Shown here: positions 50,873 to 61,984 of the stretch, in pieces
Position numbering within the stretch: the first letter of the stretch is position 1
Layout of the letters: each line of letters begins with the position of its first letter
NCBI GenBank assembly: GCA_011087645.1
Contig: JAALLF010000001.1
Location: 79,687-143,686 of the forward strand
Length of the DNA: 64,000 nucleotides
Reading direction: 5' to 3'
From: Alphaproteobacteria bacterium
Lineage (GTDB): Bacteria; Pseudomonadota; Alphaproteobacteria; UBA6615
Program-made: the position numbers and the translations under genes
Notes under the pieces: generated by a model
Database searches by the model: none
What the model saw: the letters and a program-made list of their open reading frames with translations, nothing else
What the model was told of the DNA's origin: nothing

Positions 50873-51993
50873 CGACATTCTCGCGCGCCGATACTTCTGT
50901 CATGGGCCACTGGTGGTGGACCGTCGATCGCTGGAGCCTGGCCGCGATCGTTGCGCTGATGGCGTTCGGCACCATGCTGGCCCTGGCCTCCAGCCCGGCC
51001 GTCGCCGAACGGATCGGCGTCGACAGCCTCTACTTCGTCAAACGGCATTTGGTATTTCTACCCGCTGCGGCGGCCGTCATTATCGCCACCTCGCTGATGA
51101 CCCCGTTGCAAATCCGGCGCGTGGCGGTGATCGGCTTCGTTTGTTGTCTGATCGGGCTCAGCGCGACCTTGGCGTTCGGCATCGAGATTAACGGCGCCCG
51201 CCGGTGGCTCTCGCTCGCCGGTCTGTCGGTCCAAGTCACCGAATTCGCCAAACCGACCTTTGCCGTTCTGACCGCCTGGTTGCTCGCCGAAAAACTCAAA
51301 GACAACAGCTTCCCGGGTCACATCTTCGCGGTGATCACCTTCGCTCTCCTCATCGCACTAACGATCTCGCAGCCCGATTTGGGGCAAACCGCGGTCATCG
51401 GCGCCGTCTGGATGAGCCAGCTTTTCCTGGCCGGGCTGCCCATGGCGCTGGTCGTTGGGTTGATCGTCCTCGGTCTGGTCGGGTTGGCGGGCTCGTATTT
51501 GACCCTCGCCCACGTTGCCAGCCGAATTAATCGCTTCATCGACCCGGCCAGCGGCGACACCTATCAGATCGATCACAGTCTCGCCGCCTTCGCAAATGGC
51601 GGTCTGTTCGGTCAGGGCCCTGGCGAGGGCACGGTCAAGAACGCGCTACCGGATGCCCATGCCGATTTCGTCTTCGCCGTCGCCGGCGAGGAGCTCGGTC
51701 TTATTCTGACTCTCGTCATCGTTGCCCTCTTCGCGTTTATCGTCTTGCGCGGCCTCCTGCGCACAATGGGCGAGACGAACTTCTTCGTCCTACTCGCGGT
51801 ATCGGGGCTGCTGGTTCAGTTCGGCCTGCAGACACTGATCAACATGGCGTCGAGCCTGCAACTCATCCCCACCAAGGGCATGACGCTGCCGTTCATCAGC
51901 TATGGCGGCTCCTCGCTGCTGGCGATCGCGATGGGCGTCGGCATGGTGTTGGCTCTGACGCGCCGGCGCAGCGGCCAGGGGGAGGGCACATGA
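50869..51993 (+). CDS. ftsW: Septal peptidoglycan polymerase FtsW
   Basis: SEDS-family glycosyltransferase that polymerises lipid II at the septum, paired with FtsI. The 374-residue protein has about ten membrane segments. SEDS motifs include NGARRWLSLAGLSVQVTEFAK, the catalytic Asp loop in LPDAHADFVFAVAGEELG, and the C-terminal PTKGMTLPFISYGGSS. Its genes upstream and downstream (murD, murG) overlap by 4 nt each. Confidence 0.96.
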   Translation: MTTFSRADTSVMGHWWWTVDRWSLAAIVALMAFGTMLALASSPAVAERIGVDSLYFVKRHLVFLPAAAAVIIATSLMTPLQIRRVAVIGFVCCLIGLSATLAFGIEINGARRWLSLAGLSVQVTEFAKPTFAVLTAWLLAEKLKDNSFPGHIFAVITFALLIALTISQPDLGQTAVIGAVWMSQLFLAGLPMALVVGLIVLGLVGLAGSYLTLAHVASRINRFIDPASGDTYQIDHSLAAFANGGLFGQGPGEGTVKNALPDAHADFVFAVAGEELGLILTLVIVALFAFIVLRGLLRTMGETNFFVLLAVSGLLVQFGLQTLINMASSLQLIPTKGMTLPFISYGGSSLLAIAMGVGMVLALTRRRSGQGEGT

Positions 51994-53147
51994 GCGCCCC
52001 CTCGAACCGCCCCATCATGATTGTCGCCGGCGGCACCGGCGGCCATATGTTCCCTGGCGTTGCGCTGGCGCGAATTCTGTCCCAGCGCGGCTATCGGGTG
52101 GTCTTCGTGAGCGACAACCGGGGCGCTGCGGTGAGCCGGGAAAATCTCGGACTACCCGCGGAAATCGAGCGTTACGCCGTGTCAGCCGGCCGGTTCGGCG
52201 GCGGCGCCCTGACCACGCTTCGCGGCCTCTTGGCGCTCATCAAGGGATTTACCGAGGCCCGCCGACTAATGCGCCGGCTGCAGCCCTCGCTTGCTATCGG
52301 TTTCGGCGGCTATCCAACGGTACCGCCGATTTTGGCCGCCGGCCTATCCGGCGTCCCCACGGTGATCCACGAACAAAATGCCGTTCTCGGTCGCGCCAAT
52401 CGGCGCCTGGCACGTGGCGCACGGGCGTTTGCGTTATCGTTCGAACGTACGGCGAAACTCAGCGAGGCGGGGGCCGCGCGCGCGCGTGTCGTCGGCAACC
52501 CGGTACGCGAAGAGATCGCGGCCCTGGCCGTCCATCCCTACGCGCCGCCGACCGACATCGTGCAAGTGCTGGTTTTGGGCGGCAGCCTGGGCGCACAGGT
52601 ATTTTCCAAAATTGTGCCCGCTGCCTTTGATTCGATGGCGCCCGAAGCGCGGCTGCGATTTCGCGTCGCTCAACAATGTCGGCCGGAAGATATCGAAGCC
52701 GTACGCGCGACCTACCGCGCGCTACAAATGCCGGTCGACCTCGCGACGTTTTTCGACGACGTGCCGCAGCGTCTCGCCCGTGCTCATATGGTGATCTGCC
52801 GTTCGGGTGCATCGACGGTGGCGGAATTAACCGCGGCCGGCCGGCCGGCGCTCTATGTCCCCTACCCCCATGCGGCCGACGATCATCAAACTGACAACGC
52901 CCGCGCCATTGAAGCCGGCGGCGGCGGCTGGGTATTTCCGCAACCGGAATTCACACCCGGCGCCCTGGCCGGGTGGCTCGAAGCGGCGCTCGAAGAACCC
53001 CAGGCACTGGCCACGGTTGCCGAAGCCGCCCGAATGCTGGGCAATCCATCGGCCGCCGAGCGCCTCGCCGACATGGTCCTGGGGCTGTTGCCGCTGAACG
53101 GCGACGCTGGGGATCCCACAAACCCTATGCGGGAAGCGGCGGAATGA
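51990..53147 (+). CDS. murG: Lipid II synthase (GlcNAc transferase) MurG
   Basis: Peripheral membrane GT-B glycosyltransferase that adds GlcNAc to lipid I. The 385-residue protein has the glycine-rich [17 protein letters not shown] near the N-terminus, [39 protein letters not shown] and the C-terminal [19 protein letters not shown] and [13 protein letters not shown], which bind UDP-GlcNAc. It overlaps ftsW and murC by 4 nt each. Confidence 0.97.
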   Translation: MSAPSNRPIMIVAGGTGGHMFPGVALARILSQRGYRVVFVSDNRGAAVSRENLGLPAEIERYAVSAGRFGGGALTTLRGLLALIKGFTEARRLMRRLQPSLAIGFGGYPTVPPILAAGLSGVPTVIHEQNAVLGRANRRLARGARAFALSFERTAKLSEAGAARARVVGNPVREEIAALAVHPYAPPTDIVQVLVLGGSLGAQVFSKIVPAAFDSMAPEARLRFRVAQQCRPEDIEAVRATYRALQMPVDLATFFDDVPQRLARAHMVICRSGASTVAELTAAGRPALYVPYPHAADDHQTDNARAIEAGGGGWVFPQPEFTPGALAGWLEAALEEPQALATVAEAARMLGNPSAAERLADMVLGLLPLNGDAGDPTNPMREAAE

Positions 53148-54574
53148 AAGCGCTCCCCCTCGATATTGGCGTGATCCATTTTGTCGGCATTGGCGGCATC
53201 GGCATGAGCGGTATCGCCGAGACCTTGCACGCCTTGGGATATGCCGTCCAAGGCAGCGACGTCGCGGAAGGGGCTAACATCGAACGCCTGCGCGGGCTCG
53301 GCATCGGGGTGTCAATCGGCCATCGCAGCGAGAACATCAATGGCGCGTCGGTGGTCGTGGTGTCGACAGCGATTAAACCCGACAATCCGGAAGTGGTCGG
53401 CGCGCGCGCGCAACTCATGCCGGTGGTGCGCCGGGCCGAAATGCTAGCCGAGCTGATGCGCCTTAAATGGTCGATTGCCGTCGGCGGTACACATGGCAAA
53501 ACGACAACAACCTCGTTGGTCGCCGCGGTGCTGGACGCCGCCGAATTCGATCCTACCGTCATCAATGGCGGTATCATCAACGCCTATGGCACCAACGCAC
53601 GCCTCGGCGAAGGCGACTGGATGGTGGTCGAAGCGGACGAATCCGACGGCACCTTTATCAAACTGCCGGCAACCATTGCCGTGGTCACCAATATCGATCC
53701 CGAGCATCTCGATTTCTACGGCGACTTCGATGCGGTGCGCGACGCCTTTGCGACCTTTGTGTCGAATATTCCGTTCTACGGTTTCGCCACCCTGTGCATC
53801 GACCATCCGGAAGTACAAACACTGATCTCGCAACTCTCCGACCGGCGGGTCATTACTTATGGTTTTTCCCGCCAGGCCGATGTGCGCGGCGTCAATATTG
53901 CCACCGGGCCCGACGGCGTTACCTTCGACGTTGAGATCGCCGAGCGCGGTGGTGGCGCGGCGCGAACCATCGAAGCGCTGAAGCTTCCGATGTACGGCGC
54001 CCACAACGCGCAAAACGCGCTGGCGGCGGTCAGCCTGGCGCTGGAAATGGGCATCGGCGACGACCCCATCCGCAAAGGCCTGGCTGGATTTGCCGGCGTC
54101 AATCGGCGGTTCACGAAAACCGGCGAAGTCGGCGGCGTAACCATCATCGACGATTACGGCCACCATCCGGTTGAAATTACTGCCGTGCTCGACGCCGCGC
54201 GTAACAGCACACCGGGCCGGGTGATCGCCGTGTTCCAGCCGCACCGTTATTCCCGGGTGCTCAGCCTGTTCGACGATTTCTGCACCTGCTTCAACGACGC
54301 CGACACCGTTTTCGTAACCGATGTATATCCGGCCGGCGAGAGCCCGATAGAGGGAGTGGACCGCGACGCGCTGGTGACGGGCCTACGTGACCACGGCCAT
54401 CGCGACGTGCGTCCACTCCCCGAGCCGGAACAACTCGCCGAATTGATCGCCGCCGCCGCACGTCCCGACGATATGGTGGTTTGCCTCGGCGCCGGTAATA
54501 TCACCGCATGGGCGAAGGCGCTGCCGGATCAACTGGCCTCACTCGTCGAGCGCGATACGGGGACGGGGGCATGA
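53144..54574 (+). CDS. murC: UDP-MurNAc:L-alanine ligase
   Basis: Adds L-alanine, the first residue of the stem peptide. The 476-residue protein begins [20 protein letters not shown], has the ATP loop [42 protein letters not shown], and the C-terminal [10 protein letters not shown] and [11 protein letters not shown] 53144 overlaps the murG stop (ATGA); the frame is open upstream only inside murG. It overlaps murB by 4 nt. Confidence 0.97.
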   Translation: MKALPLDIGVIHFVGIGGIGMSGIAETLHALGYAVQGSDVAEGANIERLRGLGIGVSIGHRSENINGASVVVVSTAIKPDNPEVVGARAQLMPVVRRAEMLAELMRLKWSIAVGGTHGKTTTTSLVAAVLDAAEFDPTVINGGIINAYGTNARLGEGDWMVVEADESDGTFIKLPATIAVVTNIDPEHLDFYGDFDAVRDAFATFVSNIPFYGFATLCIDHPEVQTLISQLSDRRVITYGFSRQADVRGVNIATGPDGVTFDVEIAERGGGAARTIEALKLPMYGAHNAQNALAAVSLALEMGIGDDPIRKGLAGFAGVNRRFTKTGEVGGVTIIDDYGHHPVEITAVLDAARNSTPGRVIAVFQPHRYSRVLSLFDDFCTCFNDADTVFVTDVYPAGESPIEGVDRDALVTGLRDHGHRDVRPLPEPEQLAELIAAAARPDDMVVCLGAGNITAWAKALPDQLASLVERDTGTGA

Positions 54575-55506
54575 TGATGACCAACCGTCAACGCCCCTCC
54601 GAGTTGCTCGAACAGCTACCCGCCGTACGCGGCCGCTACGACGCCGAGGCGCCGATCGCCCGTTACACTTGGTTCCGCGCCGGCGGTCCGGCGGAGGTTC
54701 TATTCCGGCCAGCCGATGTGACTGACCTGGCGAATTTTCTCGCCGGCAAACCTGCCGATGTGCCGGTCACCGTGCTCGGCGTGGGCTCAAACATGCTGGT
54801 GCGCGACGGCGGCATTCCCGGCGTCGTGGTGCGTCTCGGCCGGCCCTTTTCGACGATCCGCATCGACGGCACACAGATCCACGCCGGCGCCATGGCGCTG
54901 GACTACAATGTCGCCAAGGCGGCGCGCGACGCCGCGATCGCCGGGTTCGAGTTTCTGGCCGGCATCCCCGGTACTATCGGCGGCGGGCTGCGCATGAATG
55001 CCGGCGCTTATGGCCGCGAGCTCAAAGACATCGTGACCCAAGTCATGGCATTGACTCCGCAAGGCGAAATCAAGTCACTGACACCGCCCGATTGGGCGCC
55101 GCGCTATCGCGGTTGCGGCGTGCCGACCGATTGGATTTTCACCGGCTGCGCCATGACCGGCGCCTGGGGCAACAGCGCCGACATCGCCCGCGCCATGGAG
55201 CTGATCCAGGAGGCGCGCGAAGAAACCCAGCCGATCCGCACTCGTACCGGCGGCAGCACCTACAAGAACCCCAATGGCCAAAAGGCCTGGGAATTGATCG
55301 ATCGGGCCGGGTGCCGCGGCCTGCGCTTGGGCAATGCCCAGGTGTCGGAGAAGCATTGCAATTTCTTGGTCAATCTCGGTGGCGCCACGGCGGCCGACAT
55401 CGAAGGACTGGGCGAAGAGGTACGCCGGCGCGTACGCGAAGCCACCGGCGTCGAACTGGAATGGGAACTCGAGCGGATCGGCGTGCCGGCGGGAGGTCCA
55501 TCATGA
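54571..55506 (+). CDS. murB: UDP-N-acetylenolpyruvoylglucosamine reductase
   Basis: FAD enzyme that reduces UDP-GlcNAc-enolpyruvate to UDP-MurNAc. The 311-residue protein has [19 protein letters not shown], the FAD motif [41 protein letters not shown] (as [11 protein letters not shown] and MNAGAYG), and [20 protein letters not shown] with the catalytic Ser of the type I enzyme. It starts at three consecutive ATG codons; 54571 gives the 4-nt overlap with murC. Confidence 0.96.
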   Translation: MMMTNRQRPSELLEQLPAVRGRYDAEAPIARYTWFRAGGPAEVLFRPADVTDLANFLAGKPADVPVTVLGVGSNMLVRDGGIPGVVVRLGRPFSTIRIDGTQIHAGAMALDYNVAKAARDAAIAGFEFLAGIPGTIGGGLRMNAGAYGRELKDIVTQVMALTPQGEIKSLTPPDWAPRYRGCGVPTDWIFTGCAMTGAWGNSADIARAMELIQEAREETQPIRTRTGGSTYKNPNGQKAWELIDRAGCRGLRLGNAQVSEKHCNFLVNLGGATAADIEGLGEEVRRRVREATGVELEWELERIGVPAGGPS

Positions 55507-56423
55507 CGCGCCGGGTTGCTGTACTCATGGGCGGCGTATCGGCCGAACGCGAGGTGTCGCTGAATTCAGGCCAACAATGCGCGGCGGCGCTGCGCGAAGC
55601 CGGCCATACGGTCGACGAGATCGACGTGACCAGCGATATCAAGGCCCTGTTGGCGGCGCTGGATCCCGCCCCCGATGTGGCGTTCAACGCGCTTCACGGC
55701 CGCTATGGCGAGGATGGTTGTATCCAAGGTCTGCTTAACCTGCTGAATATTCCCTATACCCATTCTGGCGTGCTGGCGTCGGCGTTGGCGATGGACAAGT
55801 TCGCTGCCCGCACGGTCTTCGAGGCCCAGAAGATCGGCATGGCCGACGCTGTTATCGCCACTCCGGCAGATGTGCAGGCGGGCGAAGTGATGCCGCCGCC
55901 CTATGTTGTGAAGCCGATCAACGAGGGCTCGTCCGTCGGCGTTCATATCGTGCGCGACGGCGACGACCGGCCGCCGCTCGACGATGACCCCGACACGCCG
56001 CGGCAGCTCTTGGTCGAACGCTACATTCCCGGCCGCGAACTGACCGTCGCGGTGATGGGCGCCGCCACAGAACAGGCACGTGCACTGGCCGTGACCGAAC
56101 TGCGGCCGGTGTCCGGCTTCTATAATTACGAGGCCAAATACACCGACGGCAAGACCGACCATCTGATACCGGCGCCAGTGTCGTCGGATGTGTATGACCT
56201 GGCAATGAGCTGGGCGGCCACGGCCCATCAGGCACTCGGCTGTCGCGGCGTGAGCCGTTCCGATCTGCGCTATGACGACGACGCCGATGAACTGGTCATG
56301 CTCGAGGTCAATACACAACCGGGAATGACACGCCTGTCCCTGGTGCCGGAGCAGGCCGCCCATACCGGCATCCCCTTCACAGAACTGGTCGATTGGCTGG
56401 TGGAGACCGCAAAATGCGACTAA
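55503..56423 (+). CDS. ddl: D-alanine:D-alanine ligase
   Basis: Makes the D-Ala-D-Ala dipeptide used by MurF. The 306-residue protein has VAVLMGGVSAEREVSLNSG at the N-terminus, ALHGRYGEDGCIQGLLNLL (as ALHGRYGEDG), ALAMDKFAAR, the ATP-grasp KPINEGSSVGV, and the Mg-binding LEVNTQPGMTRLSLVPEQA near the C-terminus. It is the DdlB type by size and position. It overlaps murB by 4 nt and ftsQ by 10 nt. Confidence 0.97.
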   Translation: MTRRVAVLMGGVSAEREVSLNSGQQCAAALREAGHTVDEIDVTSDIKALLAALDPAPDVAFNALHGRYGEDGCIQGLLNLLNIPYTHSGVLASALAMDKFAARTVFEAQKIGMADAVIATPADVQAGEVMPPPYVVKPINEGSSVGVHIVRDGDDRPPLDDDPDTPRQLLVERYIPGRELTVAVMGAATEQARALAVTELRPVSGFYNYEAKYTDGKTDHLIPAPVSSDVYDLAMSWAATAHQALGCRGVSRSDLRYDDDADELVMLEVNTQPGMTRLSLVPEQAAHTGIPFTELVDWLVETAKCD

Positions 56424-57262
56424 TTCCCTCTCTTTCTAAGCGCAAAAAAGTGACCCGTCGTAAGCCGATAAGTCGATTGAAACGACGGCGAATCGCGGTC
56501 GGTGTCGTAGTGATAGCGTTTGGGGGCGGCCTCGTTGGGGCCGTCTGGTCAGCCGTGCAAACAGGTTGGTTGGAAACGCAGATGGAGATTGCCGAAAATC
56601 GCGTTATGGAGGCGACTGCGGGCGCTGGACTGGCGGTGCGCGAGGTCCTCGTTCGCGGCCGTCAAATTACGGCGCGTGACGATCTGATCGCCGCGCTCGA
56701 CATCCACAGCGGCATGCCAATCCTGGCGATTGAGATGGAGGAAGCGCGCCAGCGCGTCGAGTCCCTGGGCTGGGTCAAATCGGTGACCATCGCTCGGCGC
56801 CTACCCGACACCATCTATGTGCAAATCGAAGAACGTAAAGCCTTGGCGTTGTGGCAGCACAAGGGCCGCATCACCCTGATCGATCGCGAGGGCGCCGTGA
56901 TCCAACGCCGTAAGCTGGAAGGCTTCGCCGCGCTGCCCCTGGTCGTAGGCGAAGACGCCCCGGCGAATGCCGCGTCGCTGCTTGATTTGCTGCGCACCTA
57001 TCCGGCCGTCTCGGGACAAGTCGAAGCTGCGGTACGTGTATCGGGCCGGCGTTGGAATCTGCGCCTGCGAAACGGCATCGACATCCGCTTGCCGGCAGAA
57101 GATGTCGCGACCGCGCTTGATCGCTTGGCGGAATATCAGCGCGAACACGCACTGTTCGAGCGCGACGTTATCGCCGTCGATCTACGCGTTCCCGACCGAT
57201 TGATCGTCCGCGTTACCGGTAAGGCCGCCGAACGCGCCCGCGCAACCGGCGAAAACACTTGA
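56414..57262 (+). CDS. ftsQ: Cell division protein FtsQ
   Basis: Bitopic membrane protein that links the early and late division proteins in the FtsQLB complex. The 282-residue protein has a strongly basic cytoplasmic tail (1-27), a membrane helix (about 28-48, AVGVVVIAFGGGLVGAVWSA), a POTRA domain (about 67-137, LAVREVLVRGRQITARDDLI, LGWVKSVTIARRLPDTIYV) and the FtsQ C-terminal domain (ERKALALWQHKGRITLIDREG onward). It overlaps ddl by 10 nt; ftsA follows after 19 bp. Confidence 0.95.
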   Translation: MRLIPSLSKRKKVTRRKPISRLKRRRIAVGVVVIAFGGGLVGAVWSAVQTGWLETQMEIAENRVMEATAGAGLAVREVLVRGRQITARDDLIAALDIHSGMPILAIEMEEARQRVESLGWVKSVTIARRLPDTIYVQIEERKALALWQHKGRITLIDREGAVIQRRKLEGFAALPLVVGEDAPANAASLLDLLRTYPAVSGQVEAAVRVSGRRWNLRLRNGIDIRLPAEDVATALDRLAEYQREHALFERDVIAVDLRVPDRLIVRVTGKAAERARATGENT

Positions 57263-57281
57263 GGCGGAAAGGACCACCTTC

Positions 57282-58634
57282 GTGACGAAACGCCTCAACC
57301 GCCCGCGTACCGGCACCATTGTCGCTCTGGACATTGGCACCAGCAAGGTGTGCTGCCTAATCGCCCGGGTCGACCGTCCGGCGATCGAAAATGGCGCCAA
57401 TGTAGTCGCACAACCACGCATCGTCGGCAGCGGTCTGCAGGTCAGCGCCGGCCTGAAGAACGGCGTGATCGTTGACGTCGACGTGGCGGAAACCGCGATC
57501 CGAAAAGCCGTATTCGCCGCCGAGCAAATGGCGGGCGACAATATTCATTCGGTTACGGTCAACCTCAGCGGCGGCAAACCCGTGTCACAGACCGTCGGCA
57601 TCGACGTCGATATCGGGGGATTACAGATCGACGACGGCGACCTGCAGCGGGTCTTCCAGCAAACCTTATCGATGAACGCGAGTGGCAGCGTCAACGGCAA
57701 CGGCAGTGCCAACGGCCATACAAACGGCCATCGCGAGCGCAATGGTCACCGGAGCGAACGCGAGCTCATTCACTCGATTCCGGTGGCCTATACGGTCGAC
57801 GGTAATCGCGGCATCCGCGACCCACGGGGCATGTTTGGCGAGCGCCTGTCGGTCAACATGCATTTGGTGACCGCCGCCAACGGCGTTATTCGCACCCTGC
57901 GTAATGTTGTCGATCAATGCCATCTCGAAATCGATGATTTCGTCGTTGCTCCTTATGCGTCGGGCCTATCTACCCTGGTCGAAGACGAAACCGATCTCGG
58001 GGTCACGGTGATCGACATGGGCGCCGGCACCACCAGCATCGCGGTGTTTTCCGACGGCGACGCCGTGTTTACCGACATTATACCGGTTGGCGGCGGCCAC
58101 GTGACCAATGACATCGCCCGGGGCCTGTCGACGCCGATTGCCCATGCCGAGCGCCTGAAAACGCTGCACGGCGCGGCGATGGCGACCACCGCCGACGAAC
58201 ACGAGCTGATCGATGTGCTCCATGTCGGCGAGGACGAGCATAACAGCCCCAATCATATCCCGCGCTCCCTGCTCAACGGGATTATCCAGCCGCGGCTGGA
58301 GGAAACCTTCGAGCTGGTCCGCGAAAGGCTCACCGACAGCGGCTTCGATCCGGTCGCCGGCCGCCGTGTCGTGTTGACCGGAGGGGCCAGTCAATTACAG
58401 GGCGTGCGCGAGTTGGCCGCGATTGTGATGGACAAACAAGTCCGCATGGGCCGGCCGCTGCGCTTACGCGGTCTACCGGAATCCATGTCGGGGCCGGCAT
58501 TTGCAACCAGCGCCGGCATGATCGCCTACGCGATGGAAAATCCGTCGGCGATTACCGTACCCACACCAATCATGAAGGGGGAGGCTGGCGGCTTAGGGAG
58601 CCGTCTTGGCCATTGGATCCATGAACATTTCTAG
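57282..58634 (+). CDS. ftsA: Cell division protein FtsA, with an Asn/Gly/His-rich insertion
   Basis: Actin-like protein that tethers FtsZ to the membrane and recruits later division proteins. The 450-residue protein has VALDIGTSKVCCLIARV (phosphate 1), SVTVNLSGGKPVSQ, IDMGAGTTSIAVFSDGDAV (phosphate 2), GGGHVTNDIARGL and VVLTGGASQLQGVREL, and ends in an amphipathic SRLGHWIHEHF that fits the membrane-targeting helix. Residues about 131-160 (57672-57761) are an extra low-complexity stretch rich in Asn, Gly, His and Arg, placed between a helix and the ELIHSIP strand of subdomain 1C. The start is GTG 57282 with AAAGGA upstream. Confidence 0.95.
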   Translation: MTKRLNRPRTGTIVALDIGTSKVCCLIARVDRPAIENGANVVAQPRIVGSGLQVSAGLKNGVIVDVDVAETAIRKAVFAAEQMAGDNIHSVTVNLSGGKPVSQTVGIDVDIGGLQIDDGDLQRVFQQTLSMNASGSVNGNGSANGHTNGHRERNGHRSERELIHSIPVAYTVDGNRGIRDPRGMFGERLSVNMHLVTAANGVIRTLRNVVDQCHLEIDDFVVAPYASGLSTLVEDETDLGVTVIDMGAGTTSIAVFSDGDAVFTDIIPVGGGHVTNDIARGLSTPIAHAERLKTLHGAAMATTADEHELIDVLHVGEDEHNSPNHIPRSLLNGIIQPRLEETFELVRERLTDSGFDPVAGRRVVLTGGASQLQGVRELAAIVMDKQVRMGRPLRLRGLPESMSGPAFATSAGMIAYAMENPSAITVPTPIMKGEAGGLGSRLGHWIHEHF

Positions 58635-58766
58635 ACCGCAAACATCCGATCCGCCCTTCCCGCCCGCAACGCAAAGATTGCGGATCAGTGGATCGCTATC
58701 GCTGCCATCGCGGACCCAATTACCTAGTTCTTCTTTGCCCTCGCACGTCACAAATTGGAGGCTGAC

Positions 58767-60701
58767 ATGACGCTAAACCTAAGCGCACCTGGAACCGAGA
58801 CCCAACTGAAACCCCGTATCGTCGTGGTCGGCGTTGGTGGCGCCGGTTGCAATGCCGTCAACAATATGATTTCGGCAAACCTTGAAGGCGTCGAATTCGT
58901 GGTCGCCAATACCGATGCGCAATCGTTGGCGCTCAGCTCGTCCGAGCGGCGTATTCAACTGGGCATTAATATCACCAACGGGTTGGGCGCCGGGGCGCGG
59001 CCGGATATCGGCCGGGCCGCCGCTGAAGAATCGCTCGATGTCATCATCGATCATCTGCAAGGCAGTCACATGGCGTTCATCGCCGCCGGGATGGGCGGCG
59101 GAACCGGCACCGGTGCGGCGCCTGTCATCGCACGGGCAGCCCGCGAACAGGGCATTCTCACGGTGGGTGTTGTCACCAAGCCGTTCCAGTTCGAAGGTAA
59201 CAACCGCATGAAGTCGGCCGAAGAGGGCATCGAAGAACTTCAGCACTTCGTCGACACGCTGATCGTGATTCCCAACCAGAATCTATTCCGGGTCTGTAAC
59301 GAGCACACCACCTTCGCCGACGCCTTTTGCATGGCCGACAATGTGCTTCATTCCGGCGTGCGCGGGGTCACCGATCTGATGGTGATGCCGGGCCTTATTA
59401 ACTTAGACTTTGCCGATATCCGCACGGTGATGGGCGAAATGGGCAAGGCCATGATGGGCACTGGCGAAGCTAGCGGCGAAGGCCGTTCGATCGCCGCGGC
59501 CGAAGCGGCAATCGCCAATCCGCTACTCGACGATGTTTCCATGCGCGGCGCCCGCGGCGTGTTGATCAACATTACCGGCGGCTACGACATGACCCTGTTC
59601 GAGGTCGACGAGGCGGCGAACCGTATTCGCGAAGAAGTGGATGCGGACGCCAATATCATCTTCGGCTCGACCTTCGACGAGAAGATGGACGGCCTGATGC
59701 GGGTCTCGATCGTGTCTACCGGCATCGATGCGGATGCCTCTGCAATGCCGCGCTCGCCGATGATCTCCCTTGTGCATGACGCTGATCGCTCGGCGAAGCC
59801 GCAAACCACCGGTGGCGCCGGCGAGGCGCCGGCAGATGCCGGCCAAACAACGCCAATCGCAAGCGACCCGTCGGCGCCGATGGGGACAACGACCGGTGGA
59901 CTTCCTCCCGTCGGTTCAGCCTTGACCGCGGAGCCGCTCATTGTGCCTGACGCCTCACCCACCGCGTCAGCGCCGATGGGGTCAACCGCCGCTGCCCAGG
60001 CCATGGCGGAGCCAGCGCCTGTACCGGAGCCGCGCCAGCCAGTTCAAACGGCGGGCCAACCGTTCATTCCGCCCCGGCCTACGCTGCCTGCGGCGCGCGA
60101 ACCGCAATTGCGGGCGCCGCAACCGACGCCGAATGCGATTGCCGAAGCGGCAATCGAAAACGGCGCGGCACAAACGGAAAAGCGGCGCGGCCGTTCTCTG
60201 TTCCAGAAAGTAACCGGCGCGGTGAATAGCCTGGTGACCGATGAAGAACAAACCGCCGCCACGCCGCCCCCGGTCACGTCGGCAGCACAGCCGGCTCCGA
60301 CCGTAAGCGCCCCTGTCGCAGCGCCCGAAATGGCCCAGGAACCGATCCCTGAACCCGTGGCGGAATCGGCCCCAGAACCGGCCCCGGAAATAGTCCCGGA
60401 ACCGACCCCCGAACCGGCGATGACGCCAGCGCCGACCCTAACTGCTCCCGCGCCGGAACCGGTGCCAAGCCCAGCGCCCCTGGCAACACCGGCTCCGCAG
60501 CCGGCCGCAGCCGAACCAATGGCTGAAACGGCAACGGAGCCGGCGGTCGAAACCAGCACTGAAACAGCGCCGGAAACGCCCGCCGCGGCGCCGGTCCAGC
60601 CGTCGCTCACCAACCTTGAACCAACTGCCCCGTCAGAGGCGGCGGGCAGCGATGACGACATGCTGGAAATACCGGCCTTTCTGCGTCGCCAAGCGAATTA
60701 G
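58767..60701 (+). CDS. ftsZ: Cell division GTPase FtsZ with very long C-terminal linker
   Basis: Tubulin homologue that forms the division ring. The GTPase core (about 12-322) has [30 protein letters not shown] and the synergy loop [10 protein letters not shown]. After it comes a linker of about 300 residues (325-628) rich in Pro, Ala, Glu and Thr, with many PEP/EPAP repeats, then the conserved C-terminal peptide [13 protein letters not shown] that binds FtsA. The total of 644 residues is long for FtsZ. ATG 58767 has GGAGG 5-6 nt upstream. The 132-bp gap from ftsA, with a CCGCAA/TTGCGG hairpin (58664-58683), may hold its own promoter. Confidence 0.97.
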   Translation: MTLNLSAPGTETQLKPRIVVVGVGGAGCNAVNNMISANLEGVEFVVANTDAQSLALSSSERRIQLGINITNGLGAGARPDIGRAAAEESLDVIIDHLQGSHMAFIAAGMGGGTGTGAAPVIARAAREQGILTVGVVTKPFQFEGNNRMKSAEEGIEELQHFVDTLIVIPNQNLFRVCNEHTTFADAFCMADNVLHSGVRGVTDLMVMPGLINLDFADIRTVMGEMGKAMMGTGEASGEGRSIAAAEAAIANPLLDDVSMRGARGVLINITGGYDMTLFEVDEAANRIREEVDADANIIFGSTFDEKMDGLMRVSIVSTGIDADASAMPRSPMISLVHDADRSAKPQTTGGAGEAPADAGQTTPIASDPSAPMGTTTGGLPPVGSALTAEPLIVPDASPTASAPMGSTAAAQAMAEPAPVPEPRQPVQTAGQPFIPPRPTLPAAREPQLRAPQPTPNAIAEAAIENGAAQTEKRRGRSLFQKVTGAVNSLVTDEEQTAATPPPVTSAAQPAPTVSAPVAAPEMAQEPIPEPVAESAPEPAPEIVPEPTPEPAMTPAPTLTAPAPEPVPSPAPLATPAPQPAAAEPMAETATEPAVETSTETAPETPAAAPVQPSLTNLEPTAPSEAAGSDDDMLEIPAFLRRQAN

Positions 60702-60716
60702 CACTTGTTAACAATA

Positions 60717-60747
60717 CCCCGGAAATCTTAATGATTTCCGGGGTTTA
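60717..60747 (+). terminator. Intrinsic terminator after ftsZ
   Basis: CCCCGGAAATC (60717-60727) pairs perfectly with GATTTCCGGGG (60733-60743) across a 5-nt loop, followed by TTTAT. It lies 15 bp after the ftsZ stop and ends the dcw transcript. Confidence 0.9.
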
Positions 60748-60918
60748 TATCGCAACAAACTGTAACAAAGAGTGATTTGTGCCTGTCCCGGGGGGTTGTT
60801 ACACGAAGGTGTGCAATGCGCTTGGTTAACGCCACGCGCGACAGAAATGGACACCGGTCTTAATCGGCTGGAATTGGCGAGTTAAACCAGAGAGTGCCTG
60901 GCCTTGGAACACACAGTG

Positions 60919-61866
60919 ATGACGTTGGTGGATAATTCACCCAACTATGCGCTCCAGCAGAGTTTGAAGAGCAAGATTAGCTGTTGCGGCACGGGATTAC
61001 ATTCCGGCGCCAATGTATCCATGACTCTGTTGCCGGCCCCGCCCAATACCGGAATTATCTTTCGTCGCACAGATGCGGCTGGAGACGGGCTGGAAGTCGC
61101 TGCCCATGTTGAAAACGTTGTCGACGACCGGATGTGCACCACGCTGGGCGACGGCAAAGGCGCGACGATTGCCACTGTCGAACATCTCATGGCGGCTCTG
61201 AGCGGATGCGGTATCGACAACCTGTACGTCGAAGTCGACGGCGCCGAATTGCCGATCATGGATGGCAGCGCCGCACCGTTTGTATTTCTTATCGAATGCG
61301 CTGGCATCGTCGAACAGGACACCCCCCGCCGCGCCATTGAAATTCTGAAGCCGGTACGGGTCGAGGACGAAGATCGCCGGGCGGAACTTACTCCAGGCGA
61401 CAATTTCTCCGTCGGCTTTGAAATCGAATTCGGGTCCAACGCCATTGGCCAACAAGATATGGATGTTGAGCTCGTCAACGGCGCCTTCAAGGGTGAGTTG
61501 AGCCGCGCGCGAACCTTCGGCTTTATCGAAGAAGTCGACCAATTGCGGGCCATGGGATTGGCCCTTGGCGGCAGTCTGGACAACGCTGTTGTGGTGAGCG
61601 GCGACGAAGTGTTGAACGAAGACGGGTTGCGCTACCAAGACGAGTTCGTACGTCATAAAATCCTCGATTGCGTGGGCGATCTATACCTCGCTGGCGCGCC
61701 TATTATGGGACATTTCAAAGCCAGCCGGTCGGGCCACGCCCTCAACCATTCGATCTTGCGCGCGCTGTTGGCCGACAAGACCGCGTGGCAGTACACAAAC
61801 GTGCTGCGCGACGACGATGATTTTAGTGAAGCACCGGACGAAATACTGGCCGTCGCCACGGCATAG
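60919..61866 (+). CDS. lpxC: UDP-3-O-acyl-N-acetylglucosamine deacetylase
   Basis: Zinc enzyme for the committed step of lipid A synthesis. The 315-residue protein has [20 protein letters not shown] at the N-terminus, the first Zn ligand in [20 protein letters not shown] (as VEHLMAAL), [15 protein letters not shown], the second and third ligands in [15 protein letters not shown], and a general acid His in [10 protein letters not shown] prefer ATG 60919 over the in-frame TTG 60904; no clear ribosome site decides. It lies after the ftsZ terminator, so it has a separate promoter. Confidence 0.97.
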   Translation: MTLVDNSPNYALQQSLKSKISCCGTGLHSGANVSMTLLPAPPNTGIIFRRTDAAGDGLEVAAHVENVVDDRMCTTLGDGKGATIATVEHLMAALSGCGIDNLYVEVDGAELPIMDGSAAPFVFLIECAGIVEQDTPRRAIEILKPVRVEDEDRRAELTPGDNFSVGFEIEFGSNAIGQQDMDVELVNGAFKGELSRARTFGFIEEVDQLRAMGLALGGSLDNAVVVSGDEVLNEDGLRYQDEFVRHKILDCVGDLYLAGAPIMGHFKASRSGHALNHSILRALLADKTAWQYTNVLRDDDDFSEAPDEILAVATA

Positions 61867-61984
61867 TGACCGGGGCAAACTGCTTACAACGCATTGGAAA
61901 ATAGCGCGCTGATGGTATAATCAGCGCCAGGATGATGGGGTGTCAGGCGCGCGCATCACCCGGTCCCAACTGCGGAAGGCTATT

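Noticed and set aside
60350..60540. PEP/EPAP codon repeats in ftsZ as a CRISPR-like or mobile repeat
   Set aside because: The repeats are imperfect, in frame and end in the conserved FtsZ C-terminal peptide; they are a disordered linker, not a separate element.
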